From positions 1,734,910-1,798,909 of the forward strand of contig KL647290.1 of the NCBI GenBank assembly GCA_000727475.1: a stretch of DNA of 64,000 nucleotides. The letters run 5' to 3'. A program made the position numbers and the translations under genes. This document shows positions 32,704-45,730 of the stretch, piece by piece (position 1 is the first letter of the stretch; each line of letters starts with the position of its first letter). The DNA is from Sarcocystis neurona. Its lineage: Eukaryota; Apicomplexa; Conoidasida; Eucoccidiorida; Sarcocystidae. Under the pieces are notes generated by a model. That model had not been told where the DNA came from. It worked only from the letters and a program-made list of their open reading frames with translations, and did no database searches.

Positions 32704-35700
32704 TTTCGCAAAAACGTCCAAGACGAAATTTATCTTCGCGACGAGGCGCACCCGCCCCTTCTCCTTATCCTGCTGTTCCGCCTCCTCTTCTTGGCCGGCG
32801 TCTTCCTCCGCCTCCTCTCCCTCTTCACCTGCTGCTGTCTCTTCCCCGCCTTCCTCTTCTTCTTCGTGGCGTTTCCCCCGTCTTCTTCCTCGCTTTCGTC
32901 TTGATCTCCTTTGCACCGCTCTGGAAGCAAAAGACCACCCCGTGAGGGGAGCAGCAGAGATAGGGCTGCACACACAAAATCGTGTAGCCCCCCGGCACCC
33001 GTGCAGAAATATATTCTCCCGTGTGTATACGGGGGCATATACGTGCGCACACACAAACACGTACACACACGTATGTACGTATATACGTAGTATACCTGTA
33101 TGACACGTTATACGTATCCTGAGATGTATATATAGAAGCAGTACAGAGACACATGTGCATACATATATCTACGTGAATACGAGTATGCTTAAGAGTCGCA
33201 CAGAGTGGTGCGCATATATATATATATATATATATATGTATAGCTGGGGACAGGGATGTGCGTCTACGAGTGGCACAGAGAGATACAACACACGTGTGCC
33301 TGCGCAGGAGTTAATACAGAGCCATCAAGGGCATAAAGACCTGCAACTTTTCCATAAACTATCGGCAGCCTGACGAGGGCTCTGGGATATGTTCACATCT
33401 CCTTTCTTCTGCAGAACACCTACAGAAAAAATGGGTAAGTTCATATCTGTGTGTGTGTGTCCTGTCTCTCTGTATACAGACGTGTGTGGGGACAACAGCC
33501 ACGAGGACGTATATAGCAGAAGGACACTTGCCTTGGAGCCACATGTCTCCCTAGCAGTGAAGGGGTCCACATACAGAGGTGACCGATCCGTCGTATAAAA
33601 CACACACAGAGGCCTACATAGATGTACACATGTGGACATGTTCGCTATTTATATGCACACCTTTACACACACGCTCGTAGAGCGATACGTATACACACAC
33701 ATATACATGTAGAGGAAGAGGTGCTCGTGCTACACTAATTTCTGAAGGAAATTAACACGTATGCGTGCATGCGCGTCTCTAGGCGCAGTGCAGGTTGCGG
33801 CACTTGGACGCAGGAGCAGCTGGTATTGCTCGCTCACCCCTACGTAGTGAGGCAGATCAACACATGCGTATAGATATATCCACATCGAGATATATTATTC
33901 ATATTATACACGCATGCGTAGACATATACACATCTAGACGTATTAATCAGTCAAGCTTCGCGATTCGTCGCAGTTACGCACGCCTGCTGTCGCTTGAGAG
34001 ACAAGGAACTGCTGATGGCGCACATGCAGCACGCAGCTACCCATTCGTAAACTTCTCTGCAGACACATATATCAACGTGTGACGCGTTCGCATGGGAGAC
34101 CAACACATACGTACAAACGTGCGCTCATATACATATATATATATATATGTCTAGGATACATATCCGTAGAGTGGACATGCATGTAGAAATTTCTACCTAT
34201 GTTGTGCATGTATTCGTAGATAAATGTATATTTACGTCGGTGAGCTTTAGTGTAGACGTGCACCTGTGGGAGCACTTGGATACAACTAGAGATATACGAT
34301 CATGTACGTACATGAATATATGTATATATATCCATACACATACATATATATATATATATACGTCTTCGTGAATGAAGCACCGGGGTTGTTGTTTGTGTCA
34401 ACGGCTTGCCACCGCCTTGAGTGAGAACGTCCTGTTCTCGCAGATGCCGCGGAGAGAAGTGCACAACGTTTAAAACAGGAGACACAGTCACAAGGAAAAT
34501 TACCCAGCTGGGGGGACGCGAATTCTTGAAGTTATAATTCTTCTCTACGTTGCCTCTCTTGTCGCTGTCCGGGCTGCTGCTGCTGTTCGCGCGCGCTGCT
34601 GGTGCTGCTGCGGTGGGCTTTCTGCTCCTGCTCGGCCGGCACTGCTCTTCGCGCTGCTGCCGCTCCTCTTGTAGCGCTGCCGTGGCTGCTCGTGGACCCA
34701 ACGCTGCAGACGGGGCCGCTGCCGAGGGGTTTGCTGTTCCTGTTTTGTATTGCTGAGTAGACGACGCCGCTGCTGCTGTTTCGTTGTTCCGCTGCTGCTA
34801 CTGGCCTGCTGCTGCGGCCGCGTCACTCGTGGCTACGCAGTGAGAGAGCCCAGAGAAGCGAAGGGACTGTCCTAGAGGCGCGTGCATGTGTCGAAGTTGT
34901 GAGAGACTCAAAAAGGGCCATTCCTTGTACGGAAGACAACGGGAATGACTGCGATGGTGTGGTGTGCTGCGAGCAGAGTGCAGTGAATGTACACCGTGTA
35001 TGCCGCAAACACACAAGACAGCGGAGGAGGACCAAGACGGCAGCAGAGAAGGGCACCGTCACACACGTTGTTCTCGTTCCAACGGGAAGGGCAAGCCAGG
35101 GAGGTGCTGCGAACTTTCCCAGAAGACAACGGAGCCGCTGTATCAGCAGCAGCACAGCGAATATAGAGGAGGTCGCACAGTGGGTTACGTAGATATTTCT
35201 GAGACGGGCACAGATGCAAACAAGAATTCACGAGGGAGGGGAAGAAAAGTGAAGGTGGTGGAGGAAGGAGAGGACAGCAATTTTGCCTTTTATACACGAG
35301 ACACACACCACACTGGTGTGCTGCTGCTGCTGCTGCTGCTCCTGCGAGGGCCAAGCCAATTTCTTCGTCTAAAGCCGCAACAGCGTCATGAAAGCAGCAG
35401 CAAAAAAAGAAAGCTGTTGCTAATTCTCACGTACAAGGAAAACAGAACTCCACGCCATGCAGCGGCACATTCCCATCTGCATGCTGTGCTGCTGATGCTG
35501 CTGCCACCCTTTCGCGCTCTGCTGCTCTCGACGCTGCGCACGCCGCCCCCTACGGAAGAGAGTGCGCCCGCCCTTGTTCCTGCAGCTGTGTGCCACTCTC
35601 TATAGCACAGCTCGCCTGCTGCTGTAGGTTTAGCTGCTTCTCCCCTTCGTGCTGCTGCTGTTGCGGCTGCTGGCACTTCTACTGTCGGAGTCTAAATAAT

Positions 35701-36683
35701 GTTCCTGCCAGGCAGTGCCGTAAGGAATGTGCTGCTGCCCTGTTGCTGCTGGTGGCGCGTCTGTTTGTACTTCTCTCAACCAATTGCAAAAAGGGTGCTT
35801 AGCCGAGGTTGCTCCTGATATGCTGCTGCGGCTGCTTCAGTCACATCACCCTCCTCGTCCAGGGAGCTCTCCCGTTCGTTTTGCTCCTGGCCGCCGCTTG
35901 CCCGCTGCACGTGCCCTTAGGCCGGCTCGGCTACTGCGATGGTGCGCTCCTGCGTGTGCTGCTGCTGTTGTGTACGTGTCGCTGCTTTCATTTTACTTCA
36001 CCTATTAGTGTCAGTGCTTTCAGCTGCTGCGGCCGCTGCTGCTGCTGTGCTGCTGTTGCTGCTGGTGCTCTCCTGCGGTCACTGCTGCAGGACTGCTGCC
36101 GCTGCCGCTGTACTGTTGCTCAGGTGTTCTGCTTCTAGTCTCTTGCACTTTTTGCTGCTGACACTGGTGCCCGTGCTGCTGCAGCTGTGCAAGGGCTTGT
36201 TGTTGGCTGCAGCTGTTGGCTCTACAAAACACCTGGACAGCCGTTACTGCAGTTGCCGCTGCCTCCCTTTCTGCGAGGTTCTGCTGCTGTTGTGCTGCTG
36301 TCCTGCTGCTCGTACTGCTCCTGCTGCCACTACGTGCGTGTATACTACGGGGCTCCCACACCAGAAACTTCAGGACGGCGACGCTGCTCAAGCGTCGAGG
36401 TCACTTTTTCTGCACGTGAGAGGTGCACAAGTCGAGACAGCACCGCTCTTCTTCTACTGCATATATATACAAATCTATTATATATACATATGTATAGGCG
36501 CCCGCCTTTACGCGTAGACGAAATACATGCACATGCACCTACAAGAGTATATATACCCCCTACAAATTTTGTACGTACAAGTGCATATATATATATGTAT
36601 ATACATACACGTGTTTGTACACATGCACGTACACACCTCTGCATATATGTAGACATGTGTGTTTCTACCGTGTACTTAGCATA
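32704..36683. other. Region upstream of PSMA7: repeats, no supported gene
   Basis: A pyrimidine-rich plus strand lies at 32755-32900. Several TA runs follow (33210-33240, 34125-34150, 34315-34360). CTG-rich blocks lie at about 34560-34820, 35310-35350, 35470-35690 and 35820-36330. The promoter of PSMA7 must lie at its left edge, but I see no recognisable element. Confidence 0.6.
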
Positions 36684-38361
36684 ATGGTAGGGGACATGAA
36701 TCCAGACACGTTCAGCTGCATACGCTTATGGTCGCCTAAAAATTTCTGTGTGCATCTGCTCGTGTGTACATTTGTTTCATTATGCGTGTGTACGCCCTTC
36801 TGGGTGTATGTGGACCCATATGTGAGCCAAATATGTGGCTTTACAACTCTGCACTACCACAGCAATGTACAGCATGTAGAACTGAGAATCCGCCTCTTTA
36901 TTCAGTCTTCCTCCGCTTCCGGGTTCTTCTGTAATACCGATTCTGACTTCTACTTGTACACACACACGCACATGTATATGTATGTGCGAGGCTACGCCTG
37001 TCTTCACGTATGCACAGAGGTGTATGTAACAACGTGGAGTGCACGCGTATGTACAGTACGGAAGCGCTCTGCCTGTCTGTGCGTGTAGACGTCGTCTACT
37101 TGCAGATGTGATGATGGTGGTGGTCCAGGGCAATCAAACCGAGCTGTTCTACGTCGTTGTAAATTCCTTTCCCTGTCCACCATATTGCGTAGAGGTGAGG
37201 GTACACTCATTCCAGGTACACGTACATATGTTAGGGAGCACCTCAGTCTTTTGTACGCAGCGATGCACCTTCAGGAAACACGTTCTCACGTAGATTAGTC
37301 GAATCGGGTGCTATGGGCTCTGATCACAATTATCCTCAACCGCGTGAAATCAAGGTACGCCTGAACACGCTGAAGGTACGTGAATCTGAACGTGGCTACG
37401 CGTACCAGGGACCATTTTTTTTTTTCTAAGAAACATATACGTGCATGCAGCAGTGCAGAATTACTACCATACACAGAGTTCATGATGATTCAGGTGACGT
37501 GACTTGAGGGGCGGTTCGGCAAAGATGCGGAGTGTGTGCCCTGCAAGTGATCATACGTCGGCAGATTTATTCATACACATAAGCAGAGGAAGAAATCATC
37601 TGCGCAAGCACGTCATTGAAAGTGCTGAACACCCGCACTGCCGTGCAAGTACGTGAGTGCTTCCGAGGACGCACTTGTACGGCCATGACGTTTCTGCTCC
37701 CTTTTGCACAGGAGCCATGGTACGGGATTTGGGAAGTGCCCTCTACTGGGAAGAAAACTTGCAGGTGAAGAGGGAAAACCCTGCGCCCAACTGTCTCTCC
37801 CCGCATCTGCCGCATCTGTCTTCTCGCAGTGCCTCTCAGGTTCACAAACGTATACGCCTTCTTCACATGGGTGCACCTTCACAGAAAGATAGACGCACGT
37901 GCAACGTCACGAACGCATATTCTTGCCACTTTTTCCCATTTCCTGAATTCTACCGTTACTCTTGGTTTCCCGTGTCAACTTCTGCAGAGTCAGACGACAC
38001 CTGCTTCTCCTTTACCACGCACTCTCTGTCGGTGCAACCGTCGCTGGCGTCGACTTGGAAGCACGATAGATGCTACAGATTAAATATGAGTAGTGAGTTC
38101 GTTACATGTCCCAGAGAGCCAGAGAAGGCGTCAGCTGGCCCGAAGATGCCTCGCTGCTGTTTCTGTGGATGCGCGGGCAAAAGCACTGCCTTATTCTGGT
38201 CTGCTCACTCGATGTTGACCTGCTGCATTCCTCGCCTTCTATTCTGCAGCTACCACTCTCTCGTTTGCTATCTTTCTTACTCTCTCTCTCTCTGTCCACA
38301 TACAGAGGGGGAGGTGGATGACGGACGGCTGCGAAGCTTGGCGGAGGATAACGGCACCTGA
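36684..38361 (+). CDS. Candidate six-exon gene, product unknown
   Basis: Six segments with GT-AG borders join in phase from ATG to TGA: 36684-36747, 37106-37194, 37299-37354, 37712-37764, 37988-38092 and 38306-38361, for 140 aa. Introns are 104-358 bases. The last acceptor has a strong pyrimidine tract (ctctctgtccacatacag). Readable pieces are MVGDMNPDTFSCIRLW, VVVQGNQTELFYVVVNSFPC, SHGTGFGKCPLLGRKLAE and GEVDDGRLRSLAEDNGT. I recognise no family. A second frame through exons 2-5 is also open until a TAG in exon 5 and contains EPWYGIWEVPSTGKKTC, so the frame is not settled. The minus strand at 37567-37730 also looks protein-like. The region has few repeats, which favours a real gene. Confidence 0.3.
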
Positions 38362-41300
38362 TTAGGAAGTTTACAAATGCCTTAAGACACACGTTCTAAA
38401 GAACGCCGTTTCCGCGCTTGCTAGGGCGGGCATTCCCATACACGTGTATACGAGGTAGAGAGCCATCGTTATCTCTCCCTCTCTCTATGCACATACATAC
38501 TTGCGAGAAGCAGGTGAAGGGACGTACACTTCGGTATAAATACACGTGTGTTGGATATGCTGGTGTAAGTGTGGAGATAAACCTGCTGCCGGCGACGTCA
38601 TACGCGGTCCGGAGGAATCTTCCATGGCGTAGGGATGCTGGACTTCACCTCACAACAGACCTCGTGCGTTTCTACTGCGTAGACCGAATACGTACAGGTG
38701 TGCGAATGCGCGATTAGCGAAGTGCACGGAGCCATCGATTGTGGTCGTGGCCTGCTTTTCAACGTGAAGAATGGTGTTGGGGAGCCAGAGCAGAGGAGTA
38801 CTCCGTAGGCACGCGGAACCAATAAACACATCTAATCCCTGAAAGCACGTTCGGGCGTCTACGCGTCCACAGAGAGAGACATAACGCGTACACGTCGTCA
38901 TTGTGCTTTGTATACATATAAGTGAACCTAGCCAGTCATCGTCGGTAAAAAAAATCATAGATACGCATTACACATTCGAGTCTCTTTCAAAATCATGTAA
39001 ATATATCCGCATCTGTACGTGTGTGCACCCACGTACGGTAAGAAGAAGCTGTACAACGGACTGGCTTTGCAGCTGGAGAGATTCTCTCTCCAAGCGCGCG
39101 TTCGCTTGCCGTTCCTCCACCGCGCAACTCCATGTTCAAAGTAAAAAACCGGAGTGGTCCTGCCGTCTGCCGGGGAAGCTGTGTCCTCTGCTACTATTGC
39201 TGCTGGCGCTGCTGCAGAGGGAGGTGTCGTGCGGGTGTCTCGTCCGCCACACCACCCTCACAAGCTGCCGCTGCTGCCGGTGCCGTGTCCCTCCGTGCTG
39301 CTGTTGGCCCTCCTGCAGCCGCACGTTACGCAGCAGGGTAGTGCGGAGCTGCAGCGCGTAGCCAGGATGAGCCGCCGATGGGAAACCAGGCGGAAGAGCC
39401 ACACAGGCCGCCGCAGCTGCAGTAGAGGCATCACGGCAGAACAAGCTGCAAAAGCGCGGAAGGGGCAGCAGGAACGCGGCTTCTGTAAATCGGAAGAGCA
39501 GCCGCGGGCAACACACGTGTGAATGTGTCCTAGTAAGACCGGTAGTATATCAGAGGCAACAGAAGCTGTGGCTCCAGAGCGTCAACAGCGACAGCGAGAG
39601 CAGCAACTACGGAAGACTCCTCCCTTCCACACGGCGCGCGCGGCCCGCACAGCAACAGCAGCAGTAGTGGCACACGCAGCACGCGAGTGGCAAGAGCAGC
39701 AACACAGGCGCCGGCGGCAGCAGAAGCCGCCACACAGCAGCTGCTCTGCAAAAGGGGCAGAAGAGAGGACAGAGCGGGCTGCGCCGGCGCTCACGGTGCT
39801 GTTGCTGCGACTGCAAGCGAGCCCCTTCGTCTCCGTCCAGTCTTCCTCAGGTATGGAGGGTGCACTAGGAAGCAGTTATTAAGTGTTTGTGCGCTGCGTA
39901 GGAACCGGAATGCGTGCGTTGCTGGTGCTGCTGCTGCTGCTTATTCGCCGAGGTGTCCGTAGGCTTCCTCCCCTGCAGCAGCAGCTGCGCGCCAACAGTC
40001 ATCGTGTACTAGTAGGGCAGGGGTTAATGAAGGAGTGCTGCTGTTGTGCTTTCTCTGCTCCGTCTTCGCCTGACGCAGCGACTTCGCTTGCCGTTCCTCA
40101 CTTATTTCGTTCTCCTCCCCTGCAGCCGTGACCGCGTCGTGTTTTCCTCTGTGTGCAGTCGTAGCAGAAGTCTTCCGCGACTCAGAGGAGACCACTATCC
40201 TCCCCCCAACCGGTGCGGCCCCCACTTGCACGGCTTCTGCTTCTTCCTGGTGCTGCTGCGCTTGGCGCCACTGTGTAACTGGCCACATCTCCTCACTGCT
40301 GCTGCTACAGCCCGTGCCGTCTCTTCTTCCCTCTCGCCGCTAGCATCCACATCTGCGCTAACAGCAGCTGCTGCTCTTGCAGTTGCTGCTGCTTTATCAG
40401 CTCCTGTTGCGTTTGTACTAGCCGCTCGCGCCTGGCAGTTGTTGCTGCTCCTCCTGCTGTCGCTGCTGCTCTCCTTCTTGCCGTTGCTGCTACTGAGGTA
40501 GCAGTAGGAGCTGCTGCTCCTGCCGCTGCTGACATTCGGCTGCTGCCGTACTTCTGCCTGCGACTCTGTGCCGCGGTTCGTTTTCTTCGGCTGCCACAGC
40601 GGATGTCTTGTCTGCTGTAGGGCCTCTGCTGGTGGATACTCCAGTATTCCCCTCTCTTCCACGTCCCCGACTGTACCGCACTGCAGAACGAATGCAACTG
40701 CGGTGTCACTACACCGCAGTCACTATCCTCCCTGCGGTGTGTGTATACCCCAGCAGCAGAGGTGCGTACGCTTTCCAAATGTGCATCTGCGGTGTACGTA
40801 CAGCTTAAATACGTTGCACTTGGCGGTGTAAGTGCAGCGCAGTTGCTTGAAATCGGAGTGTACGTACACCTGAAGGACCGTACTGCTCCTGCGTACACGT
40901 TTACCGACGAAGGCTTGCCGTTTCAGTGCAGGCGCGCACCACAGATTCAGTGGAGCCAAGCTGTGTGTGCCGTGCATGCGGGTGTGCCGCAGATTTACGC
41001 GGACCGCGGTGTACGTACACCTGGGTAAATTGTGCAGTTGTAGTAGTAGAGGCATACGCTGCAGAACAGGTGGCTGTACACAGGCCGAGCAACGGCTTAC
41101 GCATCTCACTTCTTCCGCGCCACTATTAATCCTCGACCCTTCCTTCTTCTACCGAGGTGTCCTCTCTGCGAAACATATATATCTGTGTAGGTCTACCTCG
41201 GCATACATAGCTACACACATAGACGCGGCTAGGAATATATCATCCACAGACACTCGAGGCCTCGTCGTTTGCAGGCGAAGGAGAGCGGTTCCTTCTGCTG

Positions 41301-44300
41301 CGCGGCGTCCTGGCGTCCGTTTCCGTCTGCGTGTATCCGAGCTAGGATCTGCTAACACACACGTCGATGCATGGGGCATTAGCAGCAGGACGGCAGCAGC
41401 AGCAGGAAACAGGAATGGGGAATCCCTCCCTGCAGCACGAGGACATGTGCGTCGAGTTTTTTTTGCCTTTGCTGCTGCTCTCTCCGACAGGTCCTCCACG
41501 GCAGCAGCAGCGCCGGCAGCAGGAAGGCGCGTTCGTTGCTGCAGCGTTTGTTCGAGGAAGAAATCGTATCGGTCCAGCAACGGCCCTCTGCTGCAGCAGC
41601 GCCTTGTCACCAGTCGCGCCACAGCGGCTGATGCGGCAGCACCGTCTGCTGCAGCACAGAGGAAGCTGTTGAGCAGCAGCAGCCGCAGGCACGCAAGGAT
41701 AGCAGCGCTCGCAGGCGCACGACTGCTCCGTCCATCTTCCAACAGCAGCTCCAGTGCGTCTTCTTTTGACACGTACTACTCAGATAGACCTAACCACGCG
41801 AGTCGGGCATTTTCTTTCTCTCTGTTCTGCTGCGGACGCGTACCATATATATAATATACAGGAGATACCTACCGGTGCAGTACAGCCAAGACACAGGAAG
41901 ATTGACGCGGAGATATAGACCTGTGTGCACGCGTCCATATACGTGCTGTCTCTGCATGTCTCTCTGTCCTGCTGTCCACCGTAATGCGGAAGACTTGTTC
42001 GCTGGCCCGCGTCCAGCAGCCTTCCCGAATGTAAGCCGATCTGGGGTGTCGCTGTTGCTGCAGCTAAAAGGAGTAGAACTGCTGCAGAGAGGGATCGCAC
42101 GCACACCCGCGTTGCCGCAGTAGCGCAGGGGAGGAGCTGCGATCCTCTGCTGTGACAGCGGAGCTGCACGTAGCGCCAGGAACAGCAGCTGCTTCATCGC
42201 AGCACGGGGCATATCACATGCGTGAATGCGTGTTGTACGTAGCAAATGTATGGGCCTGCGTAAAGTAAAACGTGCATGTATATCTGTCCTGGGAACGTGT
42301 ACGTAGGACATGTGTGTATGTCCATTCGTGCATCCCCCATCTATGAATATAAAGCAAACATCTTTCTGCAAACGACTCGCTGGGCTTCGTGGTTCCGTTT
42401 TCTTGTCCTCACGCGCACACTTGGGCAGGCTTCCGCTGCGACAGCGGCAGATAGCAGCAGCAGTGTGAGCAGGAGCAGCAGGTGTGTGTAGGATTTGTGT
42501 GGCGTGTCCAGCAGCAAGAGGCGTCTGGTCCGCCTGCCCCCAGCAGCGGCGACGGCCCCTCTTCCGAAGCAGCAACAGCAGCAACACAGGAAGCGGTCGA
42601 GAAAGTAACGCGCCAGCAGCAGGACGCAGCGCCAGCAGAAGCGACCAGCTGTCCGCCCACCAGAGGAGAGCGCGTGGTGGGGCGGTCGGAGGAGAGGAGC
42701 AGCACGTGCACGCGATTATTGCGTCCTGCAGGAGGAGAGGGCGTAGCAGCGACTCTGTCTTTGACAGTCTTGTGCTTCGGTGCAGCTGCAGGAGCAGCGC
42801 CCCGTCACAAGAAAGAGCGGCAAGGGCAGCAGCAGCAGGCATGTAGGGGGGACTGCGTTTGCTGAGCAGAGCAGCAGCTGCACGCGTACGAAGTGTGACG
42901 GCAGAAGAAAGAAGAGAGGAGACGATTTGGGGAGGAGAGAGGAGACGCAAGAAGAAGCAGCCGGCTTTCGTCCGCAGCCACCGGTGCCCCCTTCCCCAAC
43001 GTCCCGTTGCTGCTGCAGCTGCAGCAACTGCCCTGGCGGCACTCCATCCGGGTGCGTCCTCCTTGAAGTCACCCGGTAAGCCGCTGCAGAAGCGCGCGAC
43101 GAGAAGCAGCTGCAGTAGAAGAGGAGGAGGAGTTCGACAGGCAGCAACAGCTGCAACAGCACAGAACAGCAGCAGCAGCAGCACAGAACAGCAGCAGCTG
43201 GACGGAAGAGCAACCACGGGAAGAAGTCGAAACAGCAGCCAGCGGACAGCGAGAGAGAGTGACGCATGCAACACGGGAGTTAGAAAGGAGGATGGGGCGC
43301 AGCAGCAGCAGGATTGGTGCAGTGGGTCGCCACAAGACCGGCAGCAGCACGCCAGCAGCCGCAGCAGCTGCATATAACCCGGCGGGTCTCGAGACAACGG
43401 CGAGGCAGTAGCGGTCCCTTCTCGCGAAGACAGGAAGACCCAGTAGCAGAACTACAGGCGTGCAGCTACGCAGCAGGGCAGACAGAGCTGCAGCAGCACT
43501 GGCACAGGTACCTGTGTGACAGCCGTGAAGACGCAGGTCCGCGTACATGTCTGCCGCCCTACACATACGCGGAGACAGGCAGATTGACTGTGATATACGT
43601 GAGGGAGACAGGAGGGGGAGGAGGAAGAGAATGTACGGAGAGACAGGCAGAATGCGCTTGCAGATGGCCTCTGCGTCTGCCTTGAACAGCGACGCGTATG
43701 CACGTGTCTTCGTCGTAGCACGAGATGCCACCCCCGCGCCCTCACACAACTTCCCCACGTCCTGGCGGCTGACTCTGGCGGCTGCCTCCAGCAGCAGCAG
43801 CAGCAAGAACGCCGCACTCGTAGGAGCTTCTCAAGCGCGTTTGGCCTACCGTGTGTGCATCTGGGTGGCCCAACTGGCATACAGACACGACGTGGATACG
43901 TATGCGTGCTGCACACGCGCTGCAGATAAGAGAGTGAGCGAAAGGGAGAGGAAGATATTTCTCTGCGCGGAGACGAAGGACGCAGCTCCACGCGCTCACG
44001 TGTGTGTCCTCCACTCGTGGTGCAGTTGAGGAAATGCGAGAAAGAGAGAAGCAAATTTCTCTAAGGAAGGCCGAAGGATCTGTCTGAACGCGGTGCGGTT
44101 CCCCGCGTGTATGTGTGTGTGTGAGTCCGTTTCTGGAAGGGGTGTGCAGGGGTTCGTCCTATTCTTTGTAAGTCGGTCTCCACACTTCTGTGTCTCTATA
44201 TGCCTGTACGCGTGTGTGTAGGCGCGTGTGTGGATACATATATGCGTGTCCGTGTGTGTGCTGGCAGTCTCGCTTCTTTTCGTCGGTCTGTCTCTGTGTG

Positions 44301-45701
44301 TGTCTCTCTTTTGACGCTTATGTTTCTAGTGTGTATAGTTTTCTTTGTGTGTGCGAGAGACGGTCGCGTGTCTCTCGACGAGACTTCCGAACGTCAGGCG
44401 GTGAACTTTCAAACATGTCAAGCTACAGACAGCACAAACGGAGGAGAACAAACACGCCTATTGGCGAAGGTTGGAGACTAGGGGTGAATCTTGTCCTTCC
44501 CAAAAGAGGATGATGTCTCTGTGGCCTGCCGCTGCTGCAGCTCTCCTCCAAGGGAAACACGGGAAGTTCTCGTTCATGTATAGATCTATATATATACACG
44601 CGTGACTGGCTGCTGCAGCAAGTTTCGTGAATGCAGGGGATCCGGTGTGTATACGCCCATATGTGTATCTGCGGGTTTACACTTGTGTATATGCATTTGT
44701 TTTAGATATGGTGGCTCTGTGTCTCTCTCCCGGTGTGTACGTATGTAGAGATACGTTCTTGTTGGACTGGAAGTCCTTGCACGCCCGTCTGTGTATGTTG
44801 TGTGTGTTGTCTATATATGGATGCCTCTACGTGTGTTTGACATTATTGCTCTGTATCTATCTCCCTCTACATATACGTGTAGAGAGAGAGATATGTATTT
44901 TGTGAGCATATAGGTGCCCGTGTATGTATATATATGCATATATTCTGGTGAAGACGTGCCGGCTATTAATTTATATGTGGATGCGCATCTCTGTACGGGC
45001 GCGTGCACGACACTCGTGTATCGGGAAGAAAACACGCCTAGGCGTCTCACGTACGTACACGTTTGTCAATAAATTTCTTTGTCCCATGTTCGGATAGTTG
45101 TATGTCTGTGCCGAACCGCTGCGGCTTTTGTTTAGGAAGGTCGGACCAGGTGGCGCCTGATGCTAGTCTTCAACGCAGCGCTCTCGCTCATTTGCAGGGC
45201 CCCAAGGTAGTAGCTGCAGCAGCCACACAGAGACGCAGGGGAGGAGAAGCAACAGCAGCAGCAGCGTCACAAGGAGGAGACAACACGTATCTGCGTCCGG
45301 AGAGCCTCCGCAGCAACGGACAGCAGCGGAGAAAGTTTTTTTCTCTTCCGGCTTGGGTAGCAGCAAGACAGTAGCAGGAGTCGCAGGGGAAGCGCACAAG
45401 CGTCCCCAGCAGCAGCTGCAGCAGCAGCAACAGCGCTGCAACAGGCAAGCGGCTGCGTAGGCGCGACACCAGGAGCGTCGCGCACCAGCAGGCGCATCGC
45501 GGCTGCAGCGTTGCGGCAGCAGCAGCATCGCGCAGGGGGCCACGAGCAGTGCGGAGAGGACTCCTGGGAGGGGCGACGGCAGCAGTACCGGCAGCACAGA
45601 GAGCGAGGCGGAGGAGGAGGAGGAAAACGAAAGGAGCTGCAGCAGCGGCATTTTGTCGTTAACTTCAAATAAAGAGAAGGAAAAGCAGGGCAGGGATCAA
45701 G
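38362..45701. other. Repeat-rich stretch between the candidate gene and Rab1b
   Basis: CAG-rich and CTG-rich blocks alternate (CAG about 39540-39760, CTG about 39920-40500, CAG 42420-43520, CAG 45220-45650). Overlapping open frames of 200-535 codons occur on both strands. Protein-like segments are found at 38696-38838 and 43670-43800 (minus frame with KLCEGAGV and AYASLFKADAEAICKRI). The strand and exon structure of any gene here cannot be decided from sequence alone. Confidence 0.5.
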
Positions 45702-45730
45702 ATGGCGGTTGGAGGACGGCCTCGCGACTA
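45702..45730 (+). CDS. RAB1B: Rab1b exon 1 (29 bases) with start codon
   Basis: The ATG lies in the context caagATGGCG. Encodes MAVGGRPRD and TA of Tyr, donor ctaGTAAGC in phase 2. The C of exon 2 completes Tyr, giving RDYDHLFKL, which fits the Rab1 N-terminus exactly. Confidence 0.82.

Noticed and set aside
33155..33373. Possible terminal exon ELIQSHQGHKDLQLFHKL with stop on plus
   Set aside because: It has a plausible acceptor but lies close upstream of the divergent PSMA7 start, with no partner exon.
41790..43397. 535-codon open frame on the minus strand
   Set aside because: Leu/Cys/Ser composition from CAG/CTG triplets; other frames on both strands are open too, and no family motif is present.
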